From: Mya arenaria
Taxonomy: Eukaryota; Mollusca; Bivalvia; Myida; Myidae
NCBI RefSeq assembly: GCF_026914265.1
Contig: NC_069135.1
Location: forward strand, 4,977,001 to 5,041,000
Direction of reading: 5' to 3'
DNA: 64,000 nucleotides
Shown here: positions 11,691 through 23,787 of the stretch, one piece after another
Position numbering within the stretch: position 1 is the first letter of the stretch
Layout: every line of letters starts with the position of its first letter
Program-made: the position numbers and the translations under genes
The notes under the pieces: model-generated
Database searches by the model: none
What the model was told of the DNA's origin: nothing
What the model saw: only the letters and a program-made list of their open reading frames with translations

Positions 11691-13135
11691 CATACATGGC
11701 AGATTAGACGCACCAACTAAAAATCCTAACATGACAGAATAGACACACCAACTGAAAATCCTAACATGACAGATTAGACACACAAACTGAAAATACTAAC
11801 ATGACAGATTAGACACACAAACTGAAAATCCTAACATGACATATTAGACACACAAACTGAAAATCCTAACATGACAGATTAGACACACCAACTGAAAATC
11901 CTAACAAGGTCTGCCCGCGCCCTACAGTGGCTGCATTATGGCTTGACCCCGTCACATCCCCAAGTGTGACTGAAACATATGTTTGATACCAAAGGGGGAG
12001 TTTAATACCAACCGATTTGTGGGATATTCGCCAAATGAGTAATTTTGAACCCAAAATGCCGCGGGCCCTACTATGAATGACATCTAGAGTGGTCCCACAG
12101 CTCTGACTATTGGATACTTTTTATTTCTTTGGTCTTAACTTATTGATATCTAGAAATTGGATAGCACGTGCGTCTAAAACATCTTTAACTATTGTAAGTG
12201 AAACCTCCTAACATCACAGATTAGACACACGTATATGAAAACCTCCTGACATTTCAGATTAGACACACTAATGAAAACATCTTAAAATGACAGATTAGAC
12301 TCACTAATGAACACATTCTAACATAATAGATTAGACTCACGAATGAAACATTCTAACATGACAGATTAGACACAATGAAACCTCCTTACATGGCAGATAA
12401 GACACACCCATGATACCTCCTTACATGGCAGATTAGACACACGAATGAAACCTCCTTACATGGCAGATTAGACACACCAATGAAACCTCCTTACATGGCA
12501 GATTAGACACAGCAATGAACACATTCTAACATGACAGATTAGACACGCGAATGAAACCTCCTTACATGGCAGATTAGACACACCAATGAAACCTCCTTAC
12601 ATGGCAGATTAGACACACCAATGAAACCTCCTTACATGGCAGATTATACACAGCAATGAACACATTATAACATGACAGATTAGACACACCAATGAAAACA
12701 TTCTAACATGACAGATTAGACTCACTATTGAAAACATTATAACACGACATATTAGACGCACTAATGAAACCTCCTTACATAGCAGATTAGACACACCAAT
12801 GAAACATTCCAACATGACAGATAAGACGCACTAATGAAACCATTCTAACATAACATATTAGACCATTAATGAAAGCATTCTAAAATGACAGATTAGACTC
12901 ACTAATGAAAACATGCTAATGAAAACATGCTAACATGACAGATTAGACTCACTATTGAAAACATTCTAACACGACATATTAGACGCACTAATGAAACCTC
13001 CTTACATGGTAGATTAGACACACCAATGAAACATTCTAACATGACAGATTAGACTCACTAATGAAAACATTCTTAAATGACAGATTAGACTCACTAATGA
13101 AAACGTTCTAACATGACAGATTAGAATTACTGATG
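11690..13135. repeat. 35-bp minisatellite in two blocks split by about 290 bp of unrelated DNA
   Basis: The unit is built around CATGACAGATTAGACACACC followed by AATGAAAACCTCCTAA-type sequence, period about 35 bp. Block one is 11690-11905 with a consistent ACTGAAAATCC variant. Block two is 12195-13135 and is more heterogeneous, mixing CTCCTTACATGGCAG and ATTCTAACATGACAG subtypes. The intervening 11906-12195 segment is not repetitive and is locally GC-richer (CCCGCGCCC, GCCGCGGGCCC). It may be an insertion or an original spacer. Confidence 0.88.
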
Positions 13136-16100
13136 CAAAAAAACACTATTTAGTGGCACCTGCATGTTTATTTTTTGGTAAGAGTGCCCCAAAGGGAACG
13201 CGTACCATGTGTGTTGGTTTCTGAAAGAGGTACAGTGTGGTCTAAATTATACTAACAAAGTAAAAAGTACCATAAGTTGTTCGTGTATATACTTATATAT
13301 AGCCATTCGTTTTATTATCAACAATCAAACCTCGCCCATTCTCGTACACTAGAGTGGTGATGATATGTGTAACCAGTCAGATTTATCATTATCAAACCTC
13401 TGATGAATGAGAATGACCTCGGCGTGAATGCACTGAAACAACCATTCTTAGATTGAACATCGCTGTTGAAATTGTTTTGCGGTTATAGTGGTTATAGTGC
13501 TTGGAGGCTTTACATTTGCAAATGTATCCGTGAATGGGACCACAGAAGAATCCAGTGTTTGCCTCCAGTCTTTAAACATAAAGCATGACACTTACTCTTT
13601 GGTCTTTTGATTTTAGCCATGGACAAATTGCAAGGTCAACATTGTTTCGATTAGATGAAACCAGATTGTTCATCCTTTGCTTTCCTCAAAAGAACGCCAT
13701 GACAGTCAGGTGAGAGAGGTGCATCAAAATGTTGTCTTCATGTCAAAGGGTGGTAAGCCCTGGGCAAGGAATAACATCATTATGCTATGTAAAAAGTACA
13801 CATGTGATGATGGTGTTGCACAGAATAGAAAATTTATTTATCGGAAGGTCATAGACCCATGTGGCCTTATATTATACAAAAGAAAATAACACTTTCTAAG
13901 GATAGATGAACGAATTACTTTCATTTATATATATACCGTTCTAGACATTTGCATGTGCATGCTTGAAAGCGAACCAAGACAAACGCACATCTCAACAAAA
14001 CAAGAATTCCTTGTTCATATTTTTCAAAAATCGGCAGTAAATAACCTGGCTGTGAATCAAAATGAGCACCATGTCTGGCTGCTGTGTGTTTGAACACTAT
14101 CTTAAATCACCTTAATGGCTATTAACAAATTGACTGGGTTAGTAGGTCAGTTTAACTCCTTAAGACAATAATCTCTTTTCATGAATATCTTGTAGCAGAT
14201 TGTGTGTATAATTTACACCCCTTGCAATAATCTGAATCAAATCTTTTGGTCCAGGAGTTTTATGGCCTACAAACTTGTTTAAACACCTCTTTTATCAAAT
14301 CATTACCAAATGTATCAAATCTTTCTTATTAAGCAGGGTTTAATACAACGATAGCCTTTGTCAATCTGCAATCAGTAACATGATAGCCTCCTTGACAGTG
14401 ATTCAATGGTGTGGTGTAACCTCATTTTTCACACTGTCCTAATTCTTCCGTTTCGCTTAATTCTTTGAAAAGGATCGGCCAAATATATCATAAGAAACGA
14501 TTTATGAATTATTTAAGGTGGATAGTCTGCTTATCATTCTGTCTAACATGTCCATATCACTGTAAATTGGGTTACCATTCAAACATGTCTTAATTTGAAA
14601 AACAAATGTAATATTATTTCAAGTAGTCATTTGAACTGGGTGTTACAACAGCTTTTTGTTCTTTGTTGTCTACGGAAATGCAGTGAAAATAACGAGAGAA
14701 GACTGAAACAGAATATGGGAATGGGCGTCATCATTGATAAGAACTATTTCATTAATAGGAACTACAAGATGGACATATGTAGAATATGTTTTAACGCCGA
14801 CATGTTAGTTGCAGACTCGGAAACCTCATATACATCTCAGTCCTTCTTAACGTGAATCGCCATCTTTGTTAAAATCTTAATATAAATTTATCATTTTCAA
14901 GTATCCAATATTCCGGAGTACTGAAATATTGTGTGTATATTTATCAAATTGCCATTCATTTTCAGATTTTTATGCAATAATGCGTGAACCTACAGGTCCT
15001 TCTACACACATGGCCGAGTAAAGAATAGCGATGAGTCTTTTCTAAATTTTGATTGTTGATAAATGTTGGGAACTTGTTGGGTTCTTTTTCCTAACAGTGC
15101 AAAATTAAACGTAAAAAGATCGTACCACTTTGACTGATATCCAGTCTGTATACGATGGGGTCTTCTATCAGAAGATCTGATTGTGCAGCGACCAGAGTGT
15201 TTGGCACGCAACAAAGAGATGTGCTATTTCGACAAGGGACGTTTAGTAGATCGGTGCCAATAGCCTCGAACACGCCCTAGTTGTATTGTGAAGAACTGGG
15301 CGAATTTGGTCAAGAATAAAGTCCTAGTACGGAGGACGTCGAAGGGCATATAACCTCAGGGTGGGACGCTGTAAGTCCAGTTTACGTGATATTATATGCC
15401 CCCGTTTGCTATCGTCTAGCAATTAATGCTTTCGTCCAAAGGATGCCCCCAGTGTTCTATAATACGCATAGTAGAAAATTATATGATGCCACCTGTATTA
15501 CAAAATAATGACACAAAATAAGAATGCACCACTTATACATGGACATTGGCAAAGTATATTACATGTGGAAATAAAAGCATATTAAAATTCATATATTACA
15601 AAATGTTTCAGTAGTCTGCAAATGAATGTACCTCTTGTTCTGACGTGCGGCTAGTGACGGCAATGTGCCTCTTCATCTGACATGAGGCCAGTGATGGCTA
15701 TTGTGCCTCTTGGTCTGGCGTGCGGCCAGTGACGGCGCCGTTCCTATGGCGAGTGTATCCAGCCGCGTGTTTACTAACAAACATATATATATAAACATTC
15801 ATGACATTGCCAATGACAAATATAGTACAAATACTGAAAGAATTCTAACGATCATATTCCAAAATGGGTTTATAATTGTTCTCTTTGTTGAGACTACGCG
15901 AGGTATTTGGCAAATGTTCGAAACTACCGTAATGAGATACGATTGTTTCGGTGACAATCTCTTACAATTCCCTGATAGGTAAGGACATACTGGTCTTTGC
16001 ATAGGTATTCCAATGTCAAACAATAATTGCCGGATTTTACAGATCAAAAACTAGTATGCATCGTGAGACTAATCCCTATGAGCGAACTACTTTTTTTGGA

Positions 16101-16191
16101 ATACTGTTCGTGACAATTGTTTTTAAATGGTAGGATTGCATAATCGATGTTGAGCGGTTTCCCGATGTATCTACGTAGCAATGTTAACATG
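13136..16191. other. Intergenic DNA with a 37-38 bp triplicated segment
   Basis: No gene is recognised. At 15631, 15668 and 15706 a diverged unit of 37-38 bp begins CCTCTT and continues into TGACGTGCGG / GCCAGTGACGG, giving three copies ending near 15741. Confidence 0.5.
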
Positions 16192-16277
16192 CATATCGAG
16201 GGGTGAAAGCGAAAAGGTTCTATCTGCTTCTTTATTTAATGTCACTTAGAACCTTTTCGCTTTCACCCCTCGATATG
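16192..16277. repeat. Perfect 31-bp inverted repeat with a 24-bp loop
   Basis: The left arm 16192-16222 starts CATATCGAGGGGTGAAAGCG and is followed by AAAAGGTTCTA. The right arm 16247-16277 is its exact reverse complement. The loop is 16223-16246. The pairing stops abruptly on both sides. A transcript across it would fold into a fully paired 31-bp hairpin. It is too short for a typical MITE and more perfect than a usual animal microRNA precursor; it could be a hairpin-RNA locus or a recent template-switch product. Confidence 0.9.
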
Positions 16278-18134
16278 ATGGTTACAATTGATGTCATCGT
16301 TGATCCACATTCCCCATGAATCATTGTTTGTTTGCTATAAACTTAAGATGTTCGTTTAATTGTTTTGGTGTTCATATCATTCTTTGCAAAATGTTAGGAA
16401 ACAACTTAATAGCAGGCACGTTTTATATATAACCACTCATTAAACATGAACAAGTAGACAATAGTTGTTGAAGAAATGATCATTAATACGAATACCAGAC
16501 CAGCTTCCTTGAGAGATGGCTGCGCAGCGTGTGCATCTTTGATCACGAGTTGCTGCGTAGAAACGTTTTTGTTTACCATTTGACGTCATCACTGCGGATA
16601 TACGTACATGTATACAATTACGCATGCTCTGGATTGCGGCCAGTCGTCCTTATAATCTTGATAGAGCAGCCGACACATTGTAGCCCGTGTTTACGAAATG
16701 AATTCAAAATATTTCATTTGTTTACACCGCGCATGAACATATCGTGACCCGGGCAGAAATAAATAGACGGGATGGTTGAATGTACGTGGCAGCGTGTCCT
16801 TCTAGTTTATACGTCTGTGACTCCAGTTTCCGGACACGGAATGTCTCCAGATCGGTCAATATCAATACCTGAAATTACCAACAACAAACCAATACTTCGG
16901 TGATACAATATATCGATCAAAACCTGATTAGATCGTGACTGATTGCACCTTTCCTCTGTTGAAGCGTAGTAAACATTATCGTAAACAAACAACCCTCTGG
17001 TGCAGTACTGTTGTGATTTGATATTATGTGTGGGCCAATAAATTGACTGTTTTAGTTTTTTATAAACCATTGTTTCCACGAATACATTACAGACAACAAT
17101 ACATGGTAATCAGTGCGTAGAAGCAGGACCTTCTCGGAAAAGAAAGTTGTTCCGTTTACTTTTTCATTAGTTACGCTCACCGATACCGGCTGACCTGTTG
17201 TCGTGAATTACGTTGAGCGGGTGCTCGTTTGTTTACGGAAGTGTGCACTGACAAACCGGATGCGGATACCCGCGCCCACCAATGTCCGCCTTAACGGAGA
17301 AACGCATTATAACTAGATTGCGCTTCGTCATAAACATTAATAGAATTGAACACATATTAGTACTATTGATTGATAGAGATATGAAGGTCCATATCTTCCC
17401 AGAGCCTTTTGACATGTCTTTTACACATGAGAAATGAAAATCATTGAATTAGTTTGCATATCCCATTCATGAATACTTGCCTCCCCTATCGGGAGTATAC
17501 TTACCATGTCAATTACACTATAATATGACAATCCATTACAATTTATATGTTACTGACATTCAAACTTTGCAAAGGCGGGATGTGGGAATGGATTTTAATT
17601 CCAAGTTTCTTTGGATAATCTTTCTTCGTTAACACGTTTGGGTTAATTTAACGTGTATGTTTGTTGAAGGCCGTAGTGTTCATTTTAAGTCGTTAAAACT
17701 CAGAAGCCTTTCATGTTCTGTGATTTAAAAACAGTTTACATGGGCCTGGTTTGTGGTTGTCTGAGAATACAAATACACGAAGCGATATCAGTGACTGGGT
17801 CATGTGAAAACACGTGGATTCAAATCCAATTATCCGTGCACGTGTTTTCTCACATCAATGTTCCTGGCCTGGTTTTGTGACCCAGTTTCATGTAAATAAG
17901 AGTTGAAGAATTTTCTGAAATAACTTGTCTGTTATAAAACCATAGGACCTGAACCCCTTTCTCTCAAGGAAGCCAAGCGCTTATCTATAGAACATAATAT
18001 TATAAGTTTTTAACATGGAGTGAGAAAAATAACAATGCTCTTATTTTGTTATACATAACAATATATTGAAATGTAATGAAACTTCTACTGAGAGAGAAAC
18101 AATTCAAGGATAATTGGCGCGCGGCTCCGATTAA
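16278..18134. other. Intergenic DNA with a small E-box hairpin
   Basis: No gene is recognised. At 17802-17816 and 17839-17855 two near-perfect inverted arms each carry CACGTG and an (A/T)4 run (ATGTGAAAACACGTG and its complement with one extra base). A wider pair, CTGGGTCA and TGACCCAG, flanks it at about 17795 and 17877. Confidence 0.45.
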
Positions 18135-18440
18135 TGCACCAGTCAATTGTAACCACGCCCCCCCCCCCCCAGGTCCGGCGGTATACCGGGGATAGCCGGG
18201 GAAGTGAGCCGTGTTTTACCTTCCAGGTTACCCCGCAGTGCCGGGTGAATGCGGTGGTTTTGTCTTCACACCAAATATAGCGGGGAATGGGCCTTACCTA
18301 GAGTCCCTTGAGTGCGGGGGCATTTGGCGGGGGTTCACGAGCAGTTCGTCCCCGCAGGGCGGGGCCTTGGCTGGACCCAAGGTCAAAGTCCCCGCTATTC
18401 CCCGACCTAGGGGAGGGCGTGGTTACATTTAACTGGTGCA
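18135..18440. mobile_element. PIF/Harbinger-type MITE, copy 1 (306 bp)
   Basis: The left end reads TGCACCAGTCAATTGTAACC and then ACGCCCCC; the right end is its complement, ending AACTGGTGCA. The element is flanked by TAA at 18132-18134 and TAA at 18441-18443, an exact 3-bp TWA duplication. It is GC-rich compared with its surroundings and includes CCGGGGATAGCCGGGG-like palindromic stretches. It has no transposase and so depends on an autonomous relative. The open frame 18211-18432 is incidental. The terminal structure is the basis for the superfamily call; there is no protein evidence. Confidence 0.82.
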
Positions 18441-19600
18441 TAAAACTTTCTTTCAACAATTGCTCTCAGAAAACAATCTGAGTTTTATTCCAAGAACATG
18501 TGCCGAAACAATACCTGAAAAAGTAAAGTTTAATTGGCCGGATACTGCCGCTTGTCTTCGAGTTTATTTTCTCGGAACGGGACAAGATGAGTGTTTAATT
18601 ACAGTACTTGTTTAGTTGTTGCCTCTCCTTTCTATTTTGATTCTATGATAATATCAGTCGCTATTATAAGAACTTAAAAGTTTTTGTTTTTCAAGGGTTC
18701 GTAGTAAAACAATTACAAACGCGTGACATGGAAATGCAATCATACATGCGCAGTTTGTGGGCTTTCGTTGATTTTAATGTCGAAATATGTAAAATGTATA
18801 GCCTACGTCTGATGATAAAATACCACACAATTACAGGGCGTATCAGGCACACGAAGGATATTTATATTCTTTTCGTCAACTAAACGTGCGGTAAAGGCGT
18901 GAACATATCGTGGGAAGATAAAAGGATGTTTTGTTTACGTTTGAAATCGTGCATGTTTCATTCAATAAAACGACCCAGGACACCGCGAAATGTTGTTTAA
19001 TTAAATGGTATTAGTTAAAGGACCACCCATTCCATTCATTGTCAGACAGATTCAGACCAGCCATCTATTCGCACCATTAGTCCCGCACGCTGTGTATCTA
19101 TGTCCCGTCTCTGGTCAAAAGAGCATCGATAGTGAAGATCAAGTACAAGAACATCAGATTCCCAGCCAAAGAAAACACCGGGGCGTATTTCTTACATTGG
19201 AGGTCAGTAGTTTAAAGTTCGGACGCGAATAAAACCTCTGGGTTACGTCGGGACGCAGACAGATTATTCAACAATTATGGCCTCTGTCCCCGGGATGTGC
19301 AATATTTTATCCTCAATCAAAGATAACTGGGCGTAATAGCGTGAGCTCCAGGCAGCACAAGTATTCACTGGCCTGTGGTGATGACTGTATCTAACATATG
19401 AGCAACAAGAACACGATGCCTCGGTCTCGGGACAACAGTAATCGACCATAGATTAAATCTGTCATAAAATAGTGATAGTTACTGGGAACTTGTGATGTGC
19501 TCGGGTTTCCAGGAAAACATGGGTCATTAAAAACACTTTTTAACAAAAGTGCACATGTTGCGTAACATGCATAGTATTTCCTGTATGGAAGTAGGTCACC
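18441..19600. other. Intergenic DNA, no gene seen
   Basis: Mixed-composition DNA without recognised genes or tandem repeats. Short open frames here have no motif or splice support. Confidence 0.5.
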
Positions 19601-19770
19601 CTGTATTGAGGGTGGGGTGATCTAGTGAGTCACGTGTCCTTCAATCATCTAATAAGTCGTGGGTTCCAGTCCCATAAAAGGCACGTTATTTTGGCCTTCC
19701 AAGATGCGGACTCTCTAGTGATAATTACCAGCTTGTTGATGTCTTTACAAAGGGGCGTAACAAAATTACC
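19601..19770 (+). mobile_element. Degenerate tRNA-derived SINE
   Basis: An A-box-like TGATCTAGTGAGT (19618-19630) is followed 31 bases later by a B-box-like GGGTTCCAGTCCC (19661-19673), the layout of an RNA polymerase III internal promoter. The acceptor arms do not pair as in a functional tRNA, so a SINE head is the better reading. The 3' boundary is uncertain. Confidence 0.5.
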
Positions 19771-22700
19771 TAACTAAACTAATCCTGTACAAATATTTCT
19801 TTATACGAGAATGTTAATAAATGAGCACAATGTATGTACTCCAACCTTTTAAATCAAAAACATTTTAGTAACCATGACAGATTTCCTATTTGTACTAGAC
19901 CTTAATACGTTGGGATCGGCCCGGCCCCCGCGGCGTATTGGCCCGCGTTCCAAGGGTAGGTAGGTCACGGGGGCATTGTTGTGGCTAGATGGCCGTCTGA
20001 CTCAGTCTCTTGCGGAACCGCCTACCCACCCAGAGTTGACAAACCCTGGACAAATGGACAATCGCTGGTCAGCGCTAATCTGCCACATTTATCCGCAGTT
20101 CCATTCATGTTTCGTCATGTGATACTACAAAGACATATTTTTGCGCCATGTTACATTAGTATTCGAATTGGCAAATCATGGCGTGCTTTCATTGTGTGGA
20201 CAAGTAATTTACTTACATAGTGAAAACTGATTCATCCCAGGTAGACTAGATATATCGCGTCACAGAAAGTAGTCCGCAGTTTAGGGCCCTCGGGGGACTA
20301 TTTGAACGTAGGTGTGAAAAGAAAAAGCGCGCCGTCTGTAGGGGTCATTGGGGCGGGAACAGGTGTTGTTCCAAACACAAATATACAGTTTAAACGATAT
20401 TCTTTGAATTTAGAATTATTACACGAAAATTAATTGATAGTTTGCGTGCATTGTTAAAATAAAGCGTTATTTCGTAAACGTGATGTTGTTTATTAGTCAT
20501 AAGTAATGTTAACCTATGTCTGGTGCTAGCTAGTACATTATTTCGAAATACGCAGAGTCACGGTTAAGCTTACTACGACGTTTATATTTATCCACTTTAA
20601 AGTATTTGGGTATTTATTGAAACACATTCCTTCCACTCTGTAAACCCACTTGAACCGACTCATAAGAAATTAGGTCTTAGTAGAAGGTAAAATTTTCTAA
20701 TACCAAGGTATGTAAGGATCGATTTATACTTTATAATTCATATTTCGCCCGTCTTTCTTATCTTCGTTTATCTTTACCTGTTAATAAAACGAGATATCTG
20801 GTTTCTTCCGGGTAGCGTTACTCACGGATGTCATATCGTTTGTTTACTAACATTAGTCTATTTTTAGACATAATATTCCCTTTTTCGTGGAATTTTAATC
20901 CATCCTTGTCGTTTTGTTTGTTTTATATTGCGAAGTTGTTAATTGTGCCGTTAATCATCAGCGCTATGGCTTTCTGATGAAACGCCGTTTAGATCCGTTT
21001 GTCTTTCATTTTGATTTACAGTAACCTTCATCGAGTAAAAGTAATATTTCTTGGTTGGTATCGCACCAGAAATCATTAGACAAAAAAGTCGACAATTTTA
21101 TACTAGAAGCAATGGAATGATTACAAAATGTAACCCCGAGTCGATACATCTTGCAGACAAACTTCTGTGTTATATTCAATATGCAAATGTTTCAATGCTA
21201 CTATGGTATGTTTTAGGAATGAACGCTGCCGCTTGATCGGGTGATGCGGGATTTTGCTGACTCCAGTGCGTGTTTTTTTTTTGAGCTCCATTTAGCTCGT
21301 GTCTGTCTTCCAGTCCCATAGGAGCTTGGCAGGGTGCCAGATCTCATCGCCGACCGTCGGGGAAGCATGGAAGGTCGTATTAAATGTGGGAGAGAGTTAT
21401 TCAGATTTTAGGAAAGTACGACATTTCTATGAGTGCATCTCGACGTTTACAAGTGTTTTGCGCAGATAGTTCTACAATACAGACATGCTAAATGCACTCT
21501 GTAGTGAAATCCTCTACTTCATTGAATGTTCAATAATGCCTTAGATCAAAACATATTTCATAAATGGCTGCTCTTTTCGTAGTGTCTGGCACAAAAGGTT
21601 CAAAGGTCCAAGAACTATCACTTACTCCTACCACTTATTAAATTAAAATGGCATACATCACGATGCCTTGTAGAGTGCATATGTACTGAAATACTTCTAA
21701 AGTACAGACACGTAAATCTATGAATTAACGGAACATACGATACACCGCCACCGGGAAAGCAACATGTATACCATTTTCTTTTCCAGACAATTCCCTGCAA
21801 ATCAATAATATGGACGGAAACTGAAATGTTAGCATTGGACAAAGAATGTGCAGAACAACGCACTGTTACAAATCATTATAAAGTCTTCAGTTACCCATTG
21901 TCACTGCACGTGCGCAATGCATAGTTAATGTTTGAGTGTCACATTCTGCATTTACAATTCTAAAAGTGCATGCATTTAGGGTTACAAAGTCAATTTATAT
22001 CAAATACAAAAGAAAGAAAATAAAACATTACATTTTTTTTCATCGATTTGATAGTTAGCTAAATTATATTTTCCCAGAAACATGACATTCTAGCATGCAA
22101 CATGTCCCATTGGTCTCATAATGTACCATGAACGTCTGTCATAAAATGGGTTAGCCAGTCTCCTATAAGTGTATGGAGCCTTTCCATGATATTTTTGGAG
22201 CCATTAGCGTCTGGGCGCTTGTTACAGTGATGGATGAGGCGCGTTTTTTTAAGTATCTTCCAGCTAACGACGATAAGAAGTGTGGAGCCCAATGTCGTCT
22301 GATTCCGTCTGGACCCGAATATATGGGTCATGTTGCCATAGTTCCTCAATATTATAGAAGGTGCTAAAATTCAAAGAAGATGGCTCTTTAAGCACATCCA
22401 TCCGACGCCAAAAGAGTAAGTTTATTGTTATGTAAGATAAATGCCTGGCTCTCTGGGTGCTATTAAACTGTTATATTGTTTATAGTCACAAATGTTGACC
22501 TGGAAAAACTTCAAAGTGGAACAGATCGATTTTCTGTTTAATATATTGGAAACTGCGCCGTTAATTCTCCCGTAATTGGCCTTGCTTTGTTTCTATAGAA
22601 CTGACAGATCCGAGCTTTTGTGGCACCGTGTTTGTGCATAATTCATTACAAGAAAAAGGTTTACGACTCTATTACATATACGAATGTATTCAACATTATT

Positions 22701-23000
22701 GACCGCTGGTTAACAGTTACAAACAATGGAAATGCTGAAACCATGACAACCACTACCTAAATCACACATGCATATAAATATAAACATAACTTGTTGACAG
22801 AATTCGTAACCTCTCAAGAGTAAAATAGTTGTGATCAACCCTTACGAAAGGCATTTTTATTAGAATGACACTTAACAGTTTTTGTTTTGTATCTTCATCC
22901 ATGACTATCCTTCGTCGGTGAACGTACGCATTTTAGGTGATGACCTTGTTGTTCCCTACCCATATAGTGACGGGATCGACACTGACTGGTATACTGTTTA
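19771..23000. other. Intergenic DNA; one unexplained open segment at 22173-22367
   Basis: Mostly unremarkable. The 22116-22370 segment is open on both strands and has more balanced composition than its neighbours. It could be a fragment of a dispersed repeat, but I recognise no protein motif in either frame. Confidence 0.45.
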
Positions 23001-23004
23001 AACT

Positions 23005-23576
23005 CTACCCTCTCCTGGACACGAACACAGGAATGGGTACTCTACATTCTCCTGGACACGAGCACAGGAATGGGTACTCTACATTCTCCTGGACACGAGC
23101 ACAGGAATGGGTACTCTACACTCTCATGGACACGAACACAGGAATGGGTACTCTACATTCTCCTGGACACGAGCACAGGAATGGGTACTCTACACTCTCA
23201 TGGACACGAACACAGGAATGGGTACTCTAGACTCTCCTGGACACGAGCACAGAAATGGGTACTCTACACTCTCCTGGACACGAGCACAGGAATGGGTACT
23301 CTACATTATCTTGGACACGAGCACAGGAATGGGTACTCTACACTCTCCTGGACACGAGCACAGGAATGGGTACTCTGCACTCTCCTGGACACATACACAG
23401 GAATGGGTACTCTACACTCTCCTGGACACATACACAGGAATGGGTACTCTACACTCTCCTGGACACGAGCACAGGAATGGGTACTCTACATTCTCCTGGA
23501 CACGAACACAGGAATGGGTACTCTACATTCTCCTGGACACGAACACAGGAATGGGTACTCTACACTCTCCTGGACA

Positions 23577-23580
<4 letters not shown>
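23005..23580. repeat. 37-bp minisatellite, about 15-16 copies
   Basis: The unit is GGACACGAGCACAGGAATGG followed by GTACTCTACACTCTCCT, with few variants (GAACAC, CATACAC, CTCATGG). The unit has no plus-strand stop in any frame, and 37 leaves remainder one on division by three. All three plus frames are therefore open across the array, each cycling through the same three peptides. This explains the overlapping open frames of up to 242 residues and speaks against coding. Confidence 0.93.

Positions 23581-23787
<207 letters not shown>

Noticed and set aside
22116-22367. Possible protein fragment open on both strands
   Set aside because: Neither frame shows a motif I can name; it may be part of a dispersed repeat but I cannot support a call.
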